Shown: positions 48,501-62,934, counted from the first letter of the stretch. The stretch is DNA of 64,000 nt from Apostichopus japonicus (GCF_037975245.1 NC_092578.1:312001-376000); one strand, 5' to 3'. Numbers and translations: made by a program. Notes: generated by a model not told the origin, from the letters alone.

Positions 48501-50678
48501 GTAACTTGGTTTTTATGAATCAGATATTGTAAGGGAAAAATCATGAACACTTCCTACAAAAGATTTCTAATGAATGATTTCTTCATCATTCAAATCACAA
48601 TTCTGGTTTTAGCTCCTAAATGCCCTATTCTAGGTGGATTTAGAAATCATAATTATGGCTTAAACTCCTAAATTCCCTATTTCAGGTGGATTTAGAAATC
48701 TGAATATAGTTGTTGACGTTAGCATCAATGGCAAAATGAACCCATAAACTGGTAGAATTATATTTAAGAAACTCAAGTAATTATATCAGTTAAGCACATA
48801 CTACTCAAAGCTTACTAATTCAGAGCAGAATGACTTTACATTTCTTTCGCCCTTCTCCAAAAAGTGATGTTAAGAATTTACCTCAAAAGTTTACATTACT
48901 TACCAATTTGTCTTTAAATTTTCAAAGTGACCAACATTTCAATCTTTATTGCAAACTTCCTCTACAGAATCTCTCTCATGCTAGAGAAATCAACTACTGC
49001 AGTTTTAGTGAAATACCTACCATAACACATTAAATTAAATTAGATTAAATTGGCTTACCTGACATTTGATCGGTCAGCATCATGTTTTGCTGCTTCTAAT
49101 ACTAATGTGTAAAGTGCTGCGTATGCTTGTTTAAACACAGCAGCATTCAATCCTGGGACAGGCTTACCTATAGAGTTCAATCAGAATAATCAAATATTAA
49201 ACCAAAAGTGGGATATTATCAAGTTTTTGTTATGCAATTTTTTACAAGCTTTAATAACATGATACTTTTTAATCATGGATTGAGGTACTTTTTCTAAAGT
49301 GTAATACAAATACAATAAATTACCCAAAGTAGAACCTTGAAATTTAACATGGAATAGGACATGTACGTATTATGACACAAATTGAAAAATTGCATGATTC
49401 TACCATGTAGCATCATAAATTACCCCAACTTGAAATTTGCTAACAAGTCTCAAATCTGTTTTTTTCTCTTTCTATTTTTCCCTTCTCTTTTGTGAAAAAT
49501 ATGGTGATATAGAGATTAATTTTCATTGTGACTAGTCATTTGTCATTCACATGGGTGAACTAAGTGAGATTTTCAAAATATAACACTGTAACAACCATCA
49601 TGTTTCTCAAAAAGTCAAAATGAACATCAAAATAAAAATTATTCTGATTTTCTCAATTCATAGTGACTTGGAGCCATGACATCAGTTTCATGCAGGAACA
49701 TTCAATGAAAATAACATTTTCAATCATTAAAATTTGTAACACCCATCACAGAGACTTCCAAAAGATAATAATCAGATACTATCAAGCTATGAGTCACGAT
49801 ACATGTGTTTTTGCATTGATTTTTAAATTATCTTAGCATCCTTGTGCTTCCAACTTGATACTTTTTTTTTCTTATTTGAGTACATCTCATCCAATACTAC
49901 TGTTAACCACTATAATATTCAACACATCTATCTTAGTGTTCAAAATATAAGAAGGGAGTGATCAGAAGCTATCTCTAAAGTTTATCACAGGTCTGTATCA
50001 TGGAGTTGACCATATAATTGTAGGAAATTAATTGACATACATGTAGTAAAAATTGCTAGTTAACATAACACAATAATCCAGCCCATTATGCTATTGTAAT
50101 AGGATGGATTAGGGTTATGTGACCATATTTTGTCTAATGACTCTGGGACATGATGTTGACGTTGATTATCCCCCCTCCCCCCCCCCCCCGCCCCCTCTTT
50201 TCGCACCAGGCTAGGTAAGTGGGTTAATTTGTAATTGTACTGCATTCCACTAGGCCTAAGCTACATGTCACTCTTAAACGGATCTGTGCAATTTTAACTG
50301 CTGTCGATAAGGACGAGTGGGCTAAAAGTGTTGTTGAAAATGTACTTTACACTATGACATTAAAAAACGCAGCAACAAGATGCATAATTGTGTATGACAC
50401 AGAACATGCGAACTTATTATAAAGTAGCAATTGTTTTCGCAAATCTAGTACCTGTATTCCAACACATATGCAAGACTAAAGACGTAGGCTAGCCTGAGCT
50501 TAAATAACGCTGATAAGGAAGTAATTATTTCACCTGTCAAAGCAATTTCGGAAGGTCCATCTGTATCACGACAGTCCTTTAAAACTCGTGATATGAGAGG
50601 ATTGAAGCATTTATCTGAAACGTGGGCGGAATTACCAACTAACTGAAGACCTTCCAACACTTCACCTGAGAGCTCCAT
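45548..50678 (-). CDS. COMMD3: COMM domain-containing protein 3, complete (197 aa, 5 coding exons)
   Basis: Exons: 50678-50534, 49167-49059, 48196-48037, 46802-46686, 45610-45548, all GT/AG with matching phases, stop TAG. The total of 197 residues is close to the human protein (195). It starts MELSGEVLEGLQLV as in vertebrate COMMD3. The helical N-domain includes LEAAKHDADRSNV and VLEDCKFAPDRIEAF. The C-terminal COMM domain includes VDVDWRLDYFLK, NIQFSCSIEQLQ and DMVGKLKDATKSMEKLA. COMMD proteins form the COMMD ring of the Commander complex in endosomal recycling and affect NF-kB signalling. The ATG at 50678 is chosen over upstream in-frame codons because none of those is ATG and family proteins begin MELS. 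Introns hold an array and a SINE. Confidence 0.96.
46985..47645. repeat. Tandem array, about 30-bp unit
   Basis: About 20 units of GGTACTGTGATAGCACATAA plus TAAAATTAAG, some with a doubled GGTACTGTGAT or an inserted GACTACTGAGTTAGTA. It lies in the COMMD3 intron between exons 3 and 4. Confidence 0.93.
48241..48472 (+). mobile_element. tRNA-derived SINE, family A, copy 3
   Basis: A full-length copy: AGGAGTGTTAGCTCAGTGGT, B-box GAGTTTGAGTC (one change), ATTCATAATCATGGACGTTA and TTCCTGCTTGCAGGAGGATC, ending AAAATACATACAT. It lies in the COMMD3 intron between exons 2 and 3, antisense to the gene. Confidence 0.92.
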
Positions 50679-51319
50679 TACGCTACGCCTTTTCAATATA
50701 TAACCAGAGAAGGGGTTATTTTATGCATATACCTCCTGCATAAACAATTTTGGCTATGGGTAAGATCATGTGATCATGTATTTGTAAACATTACACAGAA
50801 GATCGCTCTCTAAAGCAGGCCCTACCCTGGGGTACCCATCTGATCCACAGTTTGGAAGCTACATTAATTATTACACGTGACCAAGTATTTGTCAAAAACC
50901 TCAAACATAAGGGCTCCGCTCATAGCTGACTATCAAGAGAATCTTAATGTTCTATCAACATATGCCTGCGTGTATGATCTGCAGGCGCGACAGAGCACGC
51001 GTGGGCAGCGGCAGGATCCCCCTCCTCGGGTCCTCCAGTTTTTACAAAATGAAGAGCCTCTTTTTCGTTGACAAAATACCCCTTTTCCATTTTTCAAACC
51101 CAAATGTGCCCAATTGTAATTTAAACGTTCAATGATGTGTCGTTTAGGTGAAAAATTATTTTGTATTGTAACTAGAGAAGCGCCCCATTGTTAGTTGAAA
51201 AATTAAGCAAAAGAAAAGAGTGAATCAAGTGTCGTTAATTGAAGCAGACTTTCATGATGCCTTGATCCTCCCCCAGAAAAGTAAAAGAAGTTTCAACGTC
51301 AATTGGTGCATTGTGAAAC
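50679..51319. other. COMMD3 upstream region
   Basis: Must contain the COMMD3 5'UTR and promoter (minus strand). No canonical TATA box is evident. No other gene is seen. Confidence 0.5.
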
Positions 51320-51495
51320 CATAGGCGTATGGGACCATTTCAGTTTGGGGGCAGAACTTTTTGTGCCCGAAAGTTCCCGTGACACTATCTAAGAGGAGCG
51401 CCACCATCAGTTGGCGCGTAGCGTACAAGAAGAAAATTTTTGGCACACAATGCCTCTCAGATTGCCGGAAACGGCACTTCTGAGGCCTTGCAAGT
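51320..51495. mobile_element. Dispersed repeat fragment, copy 1
   Basis: Contains GGAGCGCCACCATCAGTTGG, GCGCGTAGCGTAC and GCCGGAAACGGCACTTC, which recur in the same order at 52300-52440. Short inverted motifs (GCGCC..GGCGC, GCCGGAAACGGC) and nearby poly-C tracts suggest a degraded DNA transposon. The family is unknown to me. Confidence 0.6.
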
Positions 51496-52299
51496 TGCAT
51501 CTAAACATTCTTTATTTTATAATCTCACTTTTTAGAAATTTACGCTTCCCCAAAAATTGGGTAAATTAGAAGAAGAAAAAATTGTAACATCACTTTGAAG
51601 GGGAAAATGGGACAGTATATTTTTTTTAAGCTCCTATTTAGTTACCTTATTTATTATTTTAACACAGTACTGAGTTACCTCCAGAAAAACATACATTGTT
51701 CAACGACACGTAGGCGAGATTATGTCGCTGTGTCGGGTGAGACTGCAATTTGTCTCACAAAAAAGTATAAAATATAACAAAGAATATGATAAACCTGTAC
51801 TTCTAGGCTTGTAGGCACCCCCCCCCCCCATCATCCATGAATAAGAAAATGTTTCTTATATACACTCATGTTGGGGATCTCTAGGTCAAGTGCTGCGTAG
51901 CACTTTTAATCTGGGGGGGGGGGCACCGACATCAAAGGGCACTTTGCAGAAATTCGATTGGACTGATGTATAGCCTGATATTTAGTACCCTTTATAACTC
52001 TTATTGTTTTATCTTATATGTGTATACACATCACTCCATCAACGCCCCCCCCCCCCCCTAAAGGAAAATATGCATACTAGCACTGCAATATCCAATGCGC
52101 AAACTGGGAAACAAGGAACAAGTTTTCTTTTGAGACAAAATGAGGTGAAATCATGCTACTTGCTAATGTATAGGAATCTTCCGAATTAGAGTTTTTTTCT
52201 TGCTAATATTTTAACAAATTTTTCCCATTCGAAATAGCTTTGAGTTTGACCCACAGAAATTCATTAAAAGTCACGGGCTTAGCCAGGATTTGCAAAGTT
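51496..52299. other. Intergenic, transposon debris
   Basis: No gene seen. Contains three C or G homopolymers (near 51818, 51914, 52045) of the sort found next to the dispersed repeat. Confidence 0.5.
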
Positions 52300-52440
52300 G
52301 TATGCACGACTATATATCTGAGCGGAGCGCCACCATCGATAGGCGCGGAGCGTACTAGAATTTTTTTGGTTTTACAAATCCCTCAGATGGCCGGAAACGG
52401 CCCTTCCCGAGTGTTCATTCTGGTTCCCTGGCCTCTTGCT
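52300..52440. mobile_element. Dispersed repeat fragment, copy 2
   Basis: Matches 51320-51495: GGAGCGCCACCATCGATAGG, GCGCGGAGCGTAC and GCCGGAAACGGCCCTTC. It is preceded by GGGCTTAGCCAGGATTTGCA, which resembles GCGCGTAGCCAGGATTTCAT at 53208, another fragment of this kind. Confidence 0.6.
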
Positions 52441-52707
52441 AACTTGAGGCACCTCAATTTTTATGTAGAAAAAAGGCATATTTTTAACCTGCCCCCTGTG
52501 CACCCCCCCCCCGGTTCCGCCGCCATTGGTCCAGGTATACAATTGACTAGTTAGAAAAAAATTGATCGTGCAAAAAGCGTGGTAGCCCAGATGAACTGCG
52601 CTTACGGTGGTGTTACACGGAAATATTCGGGCGTCATGATGCTAAATAAAGAAAATCATGGAATTGTCGGAAAAAAATTTGAAAAAGATTCGGGTAAGCT
52701 ACTGCAA

Positions 52708-52712
<5 letters not shown>

Positions 52713-52749
<37 letters not shown>

Positions 52750-52876
52750 CCAGAGGACAAGAATTCGGGCAAAAGTCCTGAAAAATTCGGGCAGCCTAAG
52801 AGGAGAAAAAAAATTCTCTTCTTAGGCTGCCCGAATTTTTCAGGACTTTTGCCCGAATTTCTTGTCCTCTGGAAAT
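52713..52876. repeat. Near-perfect long palindrome next to a (TA)n tract
   Basis: A (TA)n run (52713-52745) leads into an inverted repeat at 52746-52876. Arms of about 60 bp (left begins ATTTCCAGAGGACAAGAATT, right ends with its complement) differ by one inserted base and a mismatch or two, with a centre of only a few bases. It can form a long hairpin in RNA or a cruciform in DNA. Confidence 0.95.
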
Positions 52877-53199
52877 TTGGGGGGCAGTCTGCCCCCTGCC
52901 CCCACCCCCTCCGCCTCGTACGCCTATGTGTGAAACATTGTTAGGTTATAAACTATAGGTCTATAAAGAGGCCTACTAACGATTCTGATAAATAAGCTTG
53001 AATTTGTGGGAGATCGAAAACTCAATTTACATCCGCGGCAGTGGCGTATACTAGAATTATTAATCTGAAGGTACTGAGGGGGCAAAGAGTTCGAATGTTT
53101 CTTTACCCAAATTGAACAGTTTATTTATGAATTCCATCCACTAAATCGTTGTAGAGATGGTCGGCCAACTAAATATATGAACTTGATATATAATATAGA

Positions 53200-54140
53200 A
53201 AGTCAAGCGCGTAGCCAGGATTTCATGCAAGGGGGGGGGGGGGGTGGAGGATCCAAATTTTTACGGGAATTCTCAAATTAATATCAACCAATTGCCTCTC
53301 AAATGAACTATTATCCTATTATTTTGCTTTCTGTCATCACTACAAGGTCCCCATGCCCCTCCCCTCGCCACACACGCTATCCAGCGATATAACCTGCTAC
53401 CATGCTTGTAATGTCAACCACGAACTGGTTTAACTGAAGCTTTAAATGCACTTTGTAATTTTCGAGGTGGGGATGATCTCCGGCCAACCCCACCCCACCC
53501 ACCCCACGCAAGTGGTGTTTGTCAGACTCTGTGGTTGTGGCCACCTTTAAACCGTGGTTAATCTCGAGTCATACATACACATGTTCTTTGTTCTTACATT
53601 AAGTTACTTTCTATATCAGTTGTCCACCTAACTGCTCTGTTATACTGTTCAATAAAATACCTGCTTGCTTTCATTCCCGAGTTCTCCCATATTTTGTATC
53701 TTTACCCACGTTTACATACCGTGTAGTATATTACACACACATCCAAGCAATGTATCATTCGATCCAGTTTCAATATAAAGCTTTCCTGTGGTTTTCGATA
53801 CGATTATAACAAATTTAATCGTTTCTTCTATCAACAAGGCACAAATTCAAGGCCTAAATGAGAATTCGTAAATTTCGAACTACCAAGAAATAACTTAAAC
53901 TGCTTTAATAGGCAATACAAAAGTAAAGTCACATATAGGCGCAAAATGGTAAAATCATTTGACAATTAATTTTCACATTAATGCATTGCATTGGAAGCTG
54001 ATTCTATACAAACGATTAGCTTACTTCTATATATTTTGGATAAGTAACATATCTGCTTGGGGTGGGGAAATGAGGCAATTCTCCCTCAGCCCCCCCCCCC
54101 CGCCCCCGTAGCGCCGCCACTGATGGCTTCCAGGTCCATG
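53200..54140. other. Intergenic, transposon-end fragments
   Basis: GCGCGTAGCCAGGATTTCAT followed by a 14-bp G tract (53208-53245), and CCCCGTAGCGCCGCCACTGA (54104-54123), look like ends of dispersed elements. No gene seen. Confidence 0.45.
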
Positions 54141-56871
54141 GTGATGATGACCAAGTTTACATTTGAGTTTTCTTACATTAGTCTGCCAGTTGCGTGTTCT
54201 CCGGGGTATATTGAACGGAGAGGGAGATGGCAGATTATGGCGATTACAGAATATTTATATTTAAGGACTATTAATGTTTCTGAGTTTAGTTAATAAAGTG
54301 CATGTTACCGAAGAAACTCAGTTGAGTCTAAATATGAGTTTACTTCAGTTTGCATATGAGTTTAATTAAAGCACAGGAATGGGCATTACCGCATGGGTTA
54401 TAATTACATTTGTCACGGCGAAACGAAAATTAACATAATTTTATTTTTTAGCAGAGCCATAGTATGTGTCTTTATCTGATAGTGACTGTAGCACCCTTAC
54501 TGGCGAATTAACACAAAAAAGGATTTCCTTGTCCGACCTACCCGTCTACGTAAGCTATATGTTTTGTGCAACAGAGTTATTCTTGTAATTAACACAGATC
54601 CATTGGCGCGATTAGCGAGCATTAAGTCTTTGGCTACCATTAAGGACACTTTATACTATCAGTACGTGCACTGCCAACGGGCCTCTTTTTAGTGGAGATG
54701 TGTTTACGCGGTCACCAACTGCCGTGAAAAAGTCATTATTTGTATATCTATTAAAAATCTTGAAGTTTACGATTCTAATCTGATCTTCAAGTTTTAACGC
54801 GCTCGTTAAATAGACGGGTTGTTGGGTTATACTGTCATCGAATTAAACGACAAAAGGATTTCTAAATTATTTTGTCTAAGGACTCTCGCGAAGGAAAGTT
54901 ATAGTTCACAATAGGTCATCAGCGATGACCCCAGATATGCTATATAGCACCATGGCACAATAAAAATGGTCACTCGTACTCTACCTTCAACGTGCATTGT
55001 AAGCCAACATCAAAATATTTCAATAATATAGTACTCCCGGGTGTCTGCCTATAGCCTTCATCAAACTGACAAATTTGAAGCATTTTAAGCAGTTTTAAAG
55101 TTTGGAGATAAACTAATCACATCTAAAGCACGTGATGGATGACAGCTTTTGTAGAATGATGTTAATATACCAAAGTTAGCAATAATTCGTAAAAGAAATC
55201 AGTCGTTTGGGAATAAGTGAAACTTCCCAAACTTCAAGTATTCCGATATCATTTCTGGTCGATAAATCGATAGTTTTCAGATTTTGTTACTGCTGGCAGG
55301 AAGTATATCTGATGTACCCTCTCCTTGCACATACTGTTCGCTTGTCTAGCTGAAGTATTGACGTCATAATTACTGCTGTTTACTTTGGCCAGACTGAAAT
55401 CAACGCCATGAATTAAGTGTGATGTGAATCCGCATCATACATGAATTGATATTCATGTTTGCGATGACTTGTATGATTTTTGAGAAATCATAGAAACAAA
55501 TATTACTGTTTATATTAAAATGGCCACAAAATTCCTTTGAATATCTATACGCAGTATATTCATCCTTTCATCTTATTCACAATTGGTCATGGTGATATAC
55601 AATGCGATAAAGAAACTTCTTCACAGATTTTTGATGCCAGAAAGCGATACTTGTTTTTATTTCCTTTTACTCTTAACGTCATATCTAAACAGGTTTATAC
55701 ATTGCTATAGCAACTACATTGATTCCATTGCGTCGACCTTTTTAATGACGTTGAGATGTAGTACCTTCTTATCACGGTTAAACATAAATTCACCCATTGA
55801 TGTCCGACAGAAGGAATATAAGAATTAAAATAAAGAAAAGAATTTATTCAGTGTACAGGATAACAGTCTTCAAGTTTAGCAAAATACCCATGCATTGTTA
55901 ATAAATATGAAGAGATAATATAAAACTGATAACATAATATATTCTTACTCATGTACCTGTAAACATACTTTTTATATCTTGCAATCTCTGTCGTTTTAAT
56001 GAAACAACACCTTGTGCAAGAGTAATCAGATGTATTTATGGAGACCAATATATTGTATAACAGAAGATAGCGGTAGAACTTCTCGATGAATGTCTGATAT
56101 GTAGGTCATCTAGACTGCTGGCAAAAAAAATCAACAACAAATGCATAAAAGGAAAGAACCTCCTGTCGTACTTAAGAACTAAAGTACAGGATTTTGTGTC
56201 AAGTTCTTGTAATCGAAAATACATAAAAAATGAATTACAAATTAGATTAATTCAATATATTCTGTATGCCTTGGCCAATGGGTATATATAGCTGTAATGT
56301 ACGGTCATTGACTCATCTCATGGTAAAGCATTATCATAAATGCGACACCAGGACAAACAAAACACAGGCTAAACCTGCAGCTTGGCGGCAACTTTTTATG
56401 ACTCAACGAAGAATACTCCTGATATCCCAAGGGTTTGCGAAATATTTTCATTGAAAACGCAATATTAAATTTTGTGCTGTCATAATTGCTAAGTAACCGA
56501 ACTCAACAGGCCCGTAAATACACTTGGGAAGTCGAGCGTGAGATCAATGATGAAAAGGACTTACTCCATCACGAACGATTCTGAAATGTTAGTTACCTGA
56601 ACAGGGAATGAGATGCTAGGCTTAACAGCATGCACCCGCTATTCCAATACAAACACATCACTAAGAACCAGATCCTTGATCACTATACCCTTCTGTTATG
56701 AAAACTTACTGTGTACCGCATAATACATTAATGTACTAGAATGCTGCAGCACTCACACTAGTGATGCAAACTGTAAATAAAATGACCGATTCTGTACCTT
56801 CTAGACATTCATCAGGTTAAGATGCAATCATGCTTTGGGAATAACTCATTTAATAAACCTACACTGTCTTT
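54141..56871. other. Intergenic, no gene recognised
   Basis: AT-rich sequence without arrays or recognisable coding exons. It may contain the 3'UTR of the GPCR gene at its right end. Confidence 0.6.
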
Positions 56872-59340
56872 CTAAGTTACACTATTTGCTGCATGTGACG
56901 TCACACCTTGTCGATTCTTTTCAAAGCAACACGGGAAGGCCTTTTTAAAATATCGTCTGAAGTTTTCTCCCATGAAAGCATAAATGAATGGATTACAACA
57001 AGAGTTTGCGTACGATAATGTATGGGAGATTACTTTAAATATGTAAGTAGCATCGTTGACCGGGAATCGTTGTTGGGCAAACCGATACCACATACTGAAT
57101 ACATGAACTGGTAGCCAGCAAATCGCAAACGTCAAGACAACAACGAGAACCATCTTGGTAGTCCTTCGCTTGTGACGCAGATTCTGTTGATCATTATAAA
57201 CATCGCCTGGCACAACACGACGCCATAGTTTATGTAACATGAGTGCATAGCATACACTTATTACTGTTAGTGGTATAAGGTAGAGTACAATAGCACCGTA
57301 TAAACCGTATGCCATTCTCCAGGACGGCCAGTACTCCACGCATATGACATCATCATCCAAATTAAAGTATAATATGGCCGGAATAGACGAGACTAATGAT
57401 GCTGTTATTAAAGACAAGACAAAGAAGGATTAAACGAAATGAAAATGTTAGTATTAAATGATCAATTACTAATGCTTTCCTTGTGTGCTACTCGTCTATA
57501 CACGTATAATTATTAAACTAATCCAGTGACTTGAAAAGACTGACGTAGTTTATTCCTATCTCAATCACATGACTTTGACAGGAAAAGGCGCGGTGAACGA
57601 TCAGGGAGAGATTGGAGCTGAAGTCACGCATAGAATCACATTACACTGGTCACGTTTGATCCAACAATATACGATATCATATCTGCAAACAAACTATTAA
57701 AAAACACAACAACAAAAACAATTTTCACCATTTAACGATTCTTCCGTGACGTCATAGTTACAGCAGTGAGTTTATTAATCAACATCCTGCAATACCAATA
57801 CTCCCATAATATCAGTTCATTAATATTACTATAAACATTTGCTTCACTCGTATTAGATGATATACATTATAGAGGTGGGTTGTATGCTATTGGTTGATTG
57901 TAAACAAAAGTATTAATTCAAGTTTTAGAATAGCCTATACTGATTAAGAACACGTCATATTTCAAAATGGATGAATACTTGCACACCAATAAACGACGGG
58001 TTTGGTGATATTTAAATGCATGCAAGTACTATATCATTTATGGAACTATTAATCCGTTTGCCAGCTCGCGAAACAATCATTTCTTTTTGAACAGCTTCAG
58101 GACGATCTTGGGAGTCAGATTTAACCTATTGATATAAAAACTGGATTTTGGATTTGATGCTTTCAAAGATATCACCTTACGGAGAAGTGAGTGTTACTTA
58201 CCAGTCCAAATAGCGATGCTAACAGATAACGCTAAATTAGTTGTTCTACTTCGAAGTGACTGTAAAGGTCGCACGATAGCCTTATAACGGTCAACACTCA
58301 TAGCTGCCAATGTGAGACACGTCGCTGTGGCAGTCACCTGTCACAACAGCAACAAAAACAAAAATAAAGAAAATAGGTTGATGGTCTAAATCTTCAGTCT
58401 GTCTGGATTGACAAACTCAAAAAATACCTATAAGAAAAGTGCCCATATGTTGTTGTTTGAGAATCTCGGAATAAATCTAGCCATTCACGTCACGTTGACA
58501 TCATTTTGACCAGAAATAGCATTTTGTTTTTTAACTGTCCTGTCAAAATTACACGCTGATATTTTCCGGATAGGAAAGGTCAAAACACGTTACCAAAGGA
58601 GAGATCCCTATCTGAGTTAGACATTTACTTTTGTACTAGAACAGAACCTAAAGGTGTTGTAATAGTAAAAGGATTTTAATATGCAAAATGAATCATTCTG
58701 TGGACTCTTTGAGTAATTAAAACGTCAGCTCTGTTCACCTTAATGTGCTAATTACGAAATCCTGTCTTATATCCGGCGTGCTATGACGTCACCGATTATG
58801 AACCTGTTCTCTACAGTTATTTGAAATGCTCTCGCAAGAGGAAGAACAAAGGCACCGACTTCTACAAACATTCATTATAAAGCAGTGACGTTGTACATGT
58901 AAACTAACAGCCCATTAGAATTATAGTATCGCTGTAAAACAGGGCACGATATATTGTCTAAACATATAGGCTACCGAATTGATATATCCAGTCGTCCCTA
59001 TTATATATCCTACCACACTTACCTGCATCATCATGAAAACGAACTTGCATAAGAATGCTCCAAATAACCAAGGTGAAGGGTAAAACAGGGTAGCAGTGAA
59101 CGGTGCACAGAACAGCAGGAACGATATATCGGTAATCGCTAAGTTCACAATGTAATAGTTAGTGACGGTTTTCATCTGGCCATGTCTGATGATGACGTAA
59201 ATAACTAAACTATTTCCAGCGACACCGATAATCGTCATGAGGCCAAATAATATCGGTACCATCCAGGAGAAAACTTCTATCAGTTCATACGATATCGGTG
59301 CACGATAATCACTATCATTGAACGCTGAGAGGCTGTCCAT
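56872..59340 (-). CDS. Class A GPCR, kisspeptin receptor (GPR54)-like (327 aa, 3 coding exons)
   Basis: Exons 59340-59023, 58337-58202, 57401-56872; GT/AG borders, and phases join. A short N-terminus with an NDS glycosylation site (Asn8) is followed by TM1 with [12 protein letters not shown] and TM2 with [19 protein letters not shown]3 Cys (FLCKF) pairs with an ECL2 Cys (VICVEYWP). DRY is at 122-124, CWLP at 246-249 in TM6, and NPFIY at 288-292 in TM7. FPCC near the C-terminus suggests palmitoylation. TM1-TM4 ([38 protein letters not shown]) is closest to kisspeptin receptors as I know them; TM6-TM7 also resembles galanin/allatostatin-A receptors. Probably a Gq-coupled neuropeptide receptor; the exact ligand is inference. 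All the motifs expected for function are present. Confidence 0.9.
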
Positions 59341-59647
59341 ATTACTATTTCGAATAATAGCAGGGCTAATCTACAAAGACAAAAGAAAAAAATAAAGGCA
59401 AATATACAAGAAAGGTCAGCTAATATCAGACTTATCGAACGTTTGCAACGATCTGTTAATGTTTACATAGCTAAACTAAGTTTTATGTATAACACTAAAA
59501 GTTCACCTCTCCGTCGACAAAATCTTTCTTGGATAATTGTGAATGTATTATAAATACTAAATTCAACCCCCTGAAGCAACAAACTCTATGTGGTTAAAGT
59601 TCAGATCAATTAAGCTGAGAACCACTATGTGAGTATACTGCCTATAG

Positions 59648-60360
<713 letters not shown>

Positions 60361-60384
60361 CTTATCCTTATCCTCATCATCATT

Positions 60385-60458
60385 CTCAATATTATAATAA
60401 TAATAATAATAATAATAATAACATTAATAATAACAATAATAATAACAATAATAATAAC

Positions 60459-60501
<43 letters not shown>

Positions 60502-60575
60502 TTAATAATAATAATAATAATAATAGTAATAATAGTAATAATAACAACAACAATAAAAATAAAAATAAAAAATAA
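60385..60575. repeat. AAT trinucleotide microsatellite
   Basis: (AAT)n with AAC and AGT interruptions, adjoining the ATC array after a short CTTATC segment. Confidence 0.95.
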
Positions 60576-62934
60576 TAATGATAGTTGATAATTTGTTACG
60601 TAAGCCGAATGTGGAATGTTTAAAACATTTGATGTCACATTGATGCAGCAATTTCTGTATGATTATAGTGTTCACTAATGACGTTGCGTATGAAGAGATG
60701 TTAAGTTTCGTTACAACTCACAAATGACACATCCTATTTATACTCTAAGCCTTCGAATATGATATTGATGACGAAACGTTGTCAAACACGTCTGCCGTGT
60801 GTCATATTGTCCCGTTCATATATTATACTGTCAGCTTACGGTATACGCGTACATAATTTCACTGTTTTTACTGTCATATAACCTATACGACCAATAAGGA
60901 AAAAAAAAGCACAAGACAACGCCTTGTTTGCAAGACCCCATAGTTTTTGAGTAACCAAAATAAACTGCTTTTGAGTCCGAAATCTGCACTTTAAATTTAC
61001 CGGCGCCATATTATTGTTATTATGATTTCCATCCAGTTTTGTGTAGGAACACTTACATGCACATAAAACAAGGATCCTCAGCTTTCTTTATGGAGCTCAT
61101 TACAGATCACTAATTTGATTTCATCTACCCTTCTCAAGTTTCACTTTCATTCCATAGCCTACCAACAATGCAATCCTTCACAGTGTACTCGTGAGTTATG
61201 AGACACTATAGAAAAAAGCGGCAATCGGTAGCTGATTTACCGCGATTTAAACATTTACCAGTAATTCTACGTCCGCAGTAAGTTTAGTTACAAAGATGTA
61301 TCTTTGAGGTATCACTTGTTTCTCTGATTACAAAATGCCGACAAAAATCGATGTTAGAATACATCAAGACCAGCGGTGCTTGTCAAAGTTAGTGACCGAG
61401 GCACAGGAATAGGTGAAATGTACAAGCCAGCAGCACGATCAAGAACGTAGATGTGGTCCCTGCCCGTGCGTCATCAGGATTTGTTTTAAGGGTCTCTTCA
61501 GTTCAATCCTACATTGACAAAGATATGTAACATGCTATAGCGATATAAGATTTACGACTTTCTACACACACTATGAGAGTCTAACGCTATACCTGATCAC
61601 AGTCGCATGTATAGGCCATTTAACTGAAACATTTTCTATAGCGTTCCTTTTTTCAATAATTTGCTGTTTTCAATTAATTTGACCGAATACACGCAAAGTT
61701 TAATTCCCGAAGACATGTCTGGAAATTGCACACATACAAAAATAAAACGGGTTTGTGTTCACTTTGATTATATTTCGATTAAATTATAGGATTCAACGCC
61801 ACTGGTATTTATCTTTGCCTACTGGCGTTTCTCGATCAAGTTATAACTGATAACTATAATGATCAAATTTAAGAAATGAAGGACAAAACTCTCTCCTTGA
61901 AGAGTCTTTAGCGTTCACCGTTGACTAATTCTCACGCACCAATGTAACTCAGTCGCTTGAAATTAGTCTTGAATTGATATGAACGAATAGGGTCTCGTTG
62001 AGTCTGTAGACAAGTCCTGTCTATAAAGTCATATGATAAAAAACTTGAAAAAGTTTAATTAATGCCTCCAAGATAAATTTCATGCTGCTAATGGCGGTAA
62101 TATATTTTAAAAATTCCTGCGTATATATTAATTTCCAGCGAACATTGACAAGCTCCTAGTATAAACGACCAGTAGGCTACACTATACAATCATTATATCG
62201 CCGTGATCCGATGATTGCGGGGTGTGTAGTGCTGGGGTGCATTCGAGAATGCTTCCACTTTATATGACAGTGGCATACACACAAATTAAATTTGGCAGGG
62301 TTGGTCATTCCTATTTCAACCAAACCATCAATTCGAAGCTTGCTGCACGGTTCGGCTTTTTAATACCAAAAATATTGAAAAAGACAGAAAAAGGACTTAG
62401 TAGTGTTTAAAAGTCAAGTAGAAATGAAAATCTAAATTGAATTCATTTTGAGTCAATCATGCTAACTTAAACACAGTCATACCGAATGTGTTTTCTTCCT
62501 GTTTCTGGGGATTTTTTTTAAATATTAAATGGCCAGGTCAAAAATGTCTCTGATACAGTCATATAATCACAGGACTTTTAAATACATGTACAGGCATACC
62601 ATTTGAAACTTGAAGTTAACAGGTGGTATAGGAACCATATATCAAGCAATAAAGGACTGCTTCTGTGCAAGGCTTATGTGCAAGTACGAGACCGCCAACT
62701 AACAATTTAACACGTACTGTCTGTATCATGAAATGACGCCTGGAAAATATACATCAGTAATTGTCATGTTTGCTTAATGAACAAGTCAACATACCATTCG
62801 ATACATAGACTATACATGCAGTGTATCATCCATTTCCCAATTTAATATGCAGGGTTAAATATCCCGGAAGCGTAAAGTCATGCACAAGTCATTGAAAATT
62901 GGCAATGAGTTGGAAAATCCAGACAATGAATTAA
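60576..62934. other. Upstream of GPCR, no gene recognised
   Basis: No coding exon is supported on either strand. The 62-codon frame at 62222-62410 has no recognisable domain. Untranslated exons of the GPCR could lie here. Confidence 0.6.

Noticed and set aside
50678-50696. Upstream extension of COMMD3 by six codons
   Set aside because: The extension would begin at TTG; the ATG at 50678 gives the family's usual MELS start.
62222-62410. 62-codon plus-strand frame
   Set aside because: No recognisable domain, repeat or splice context; length is within chance expectation.
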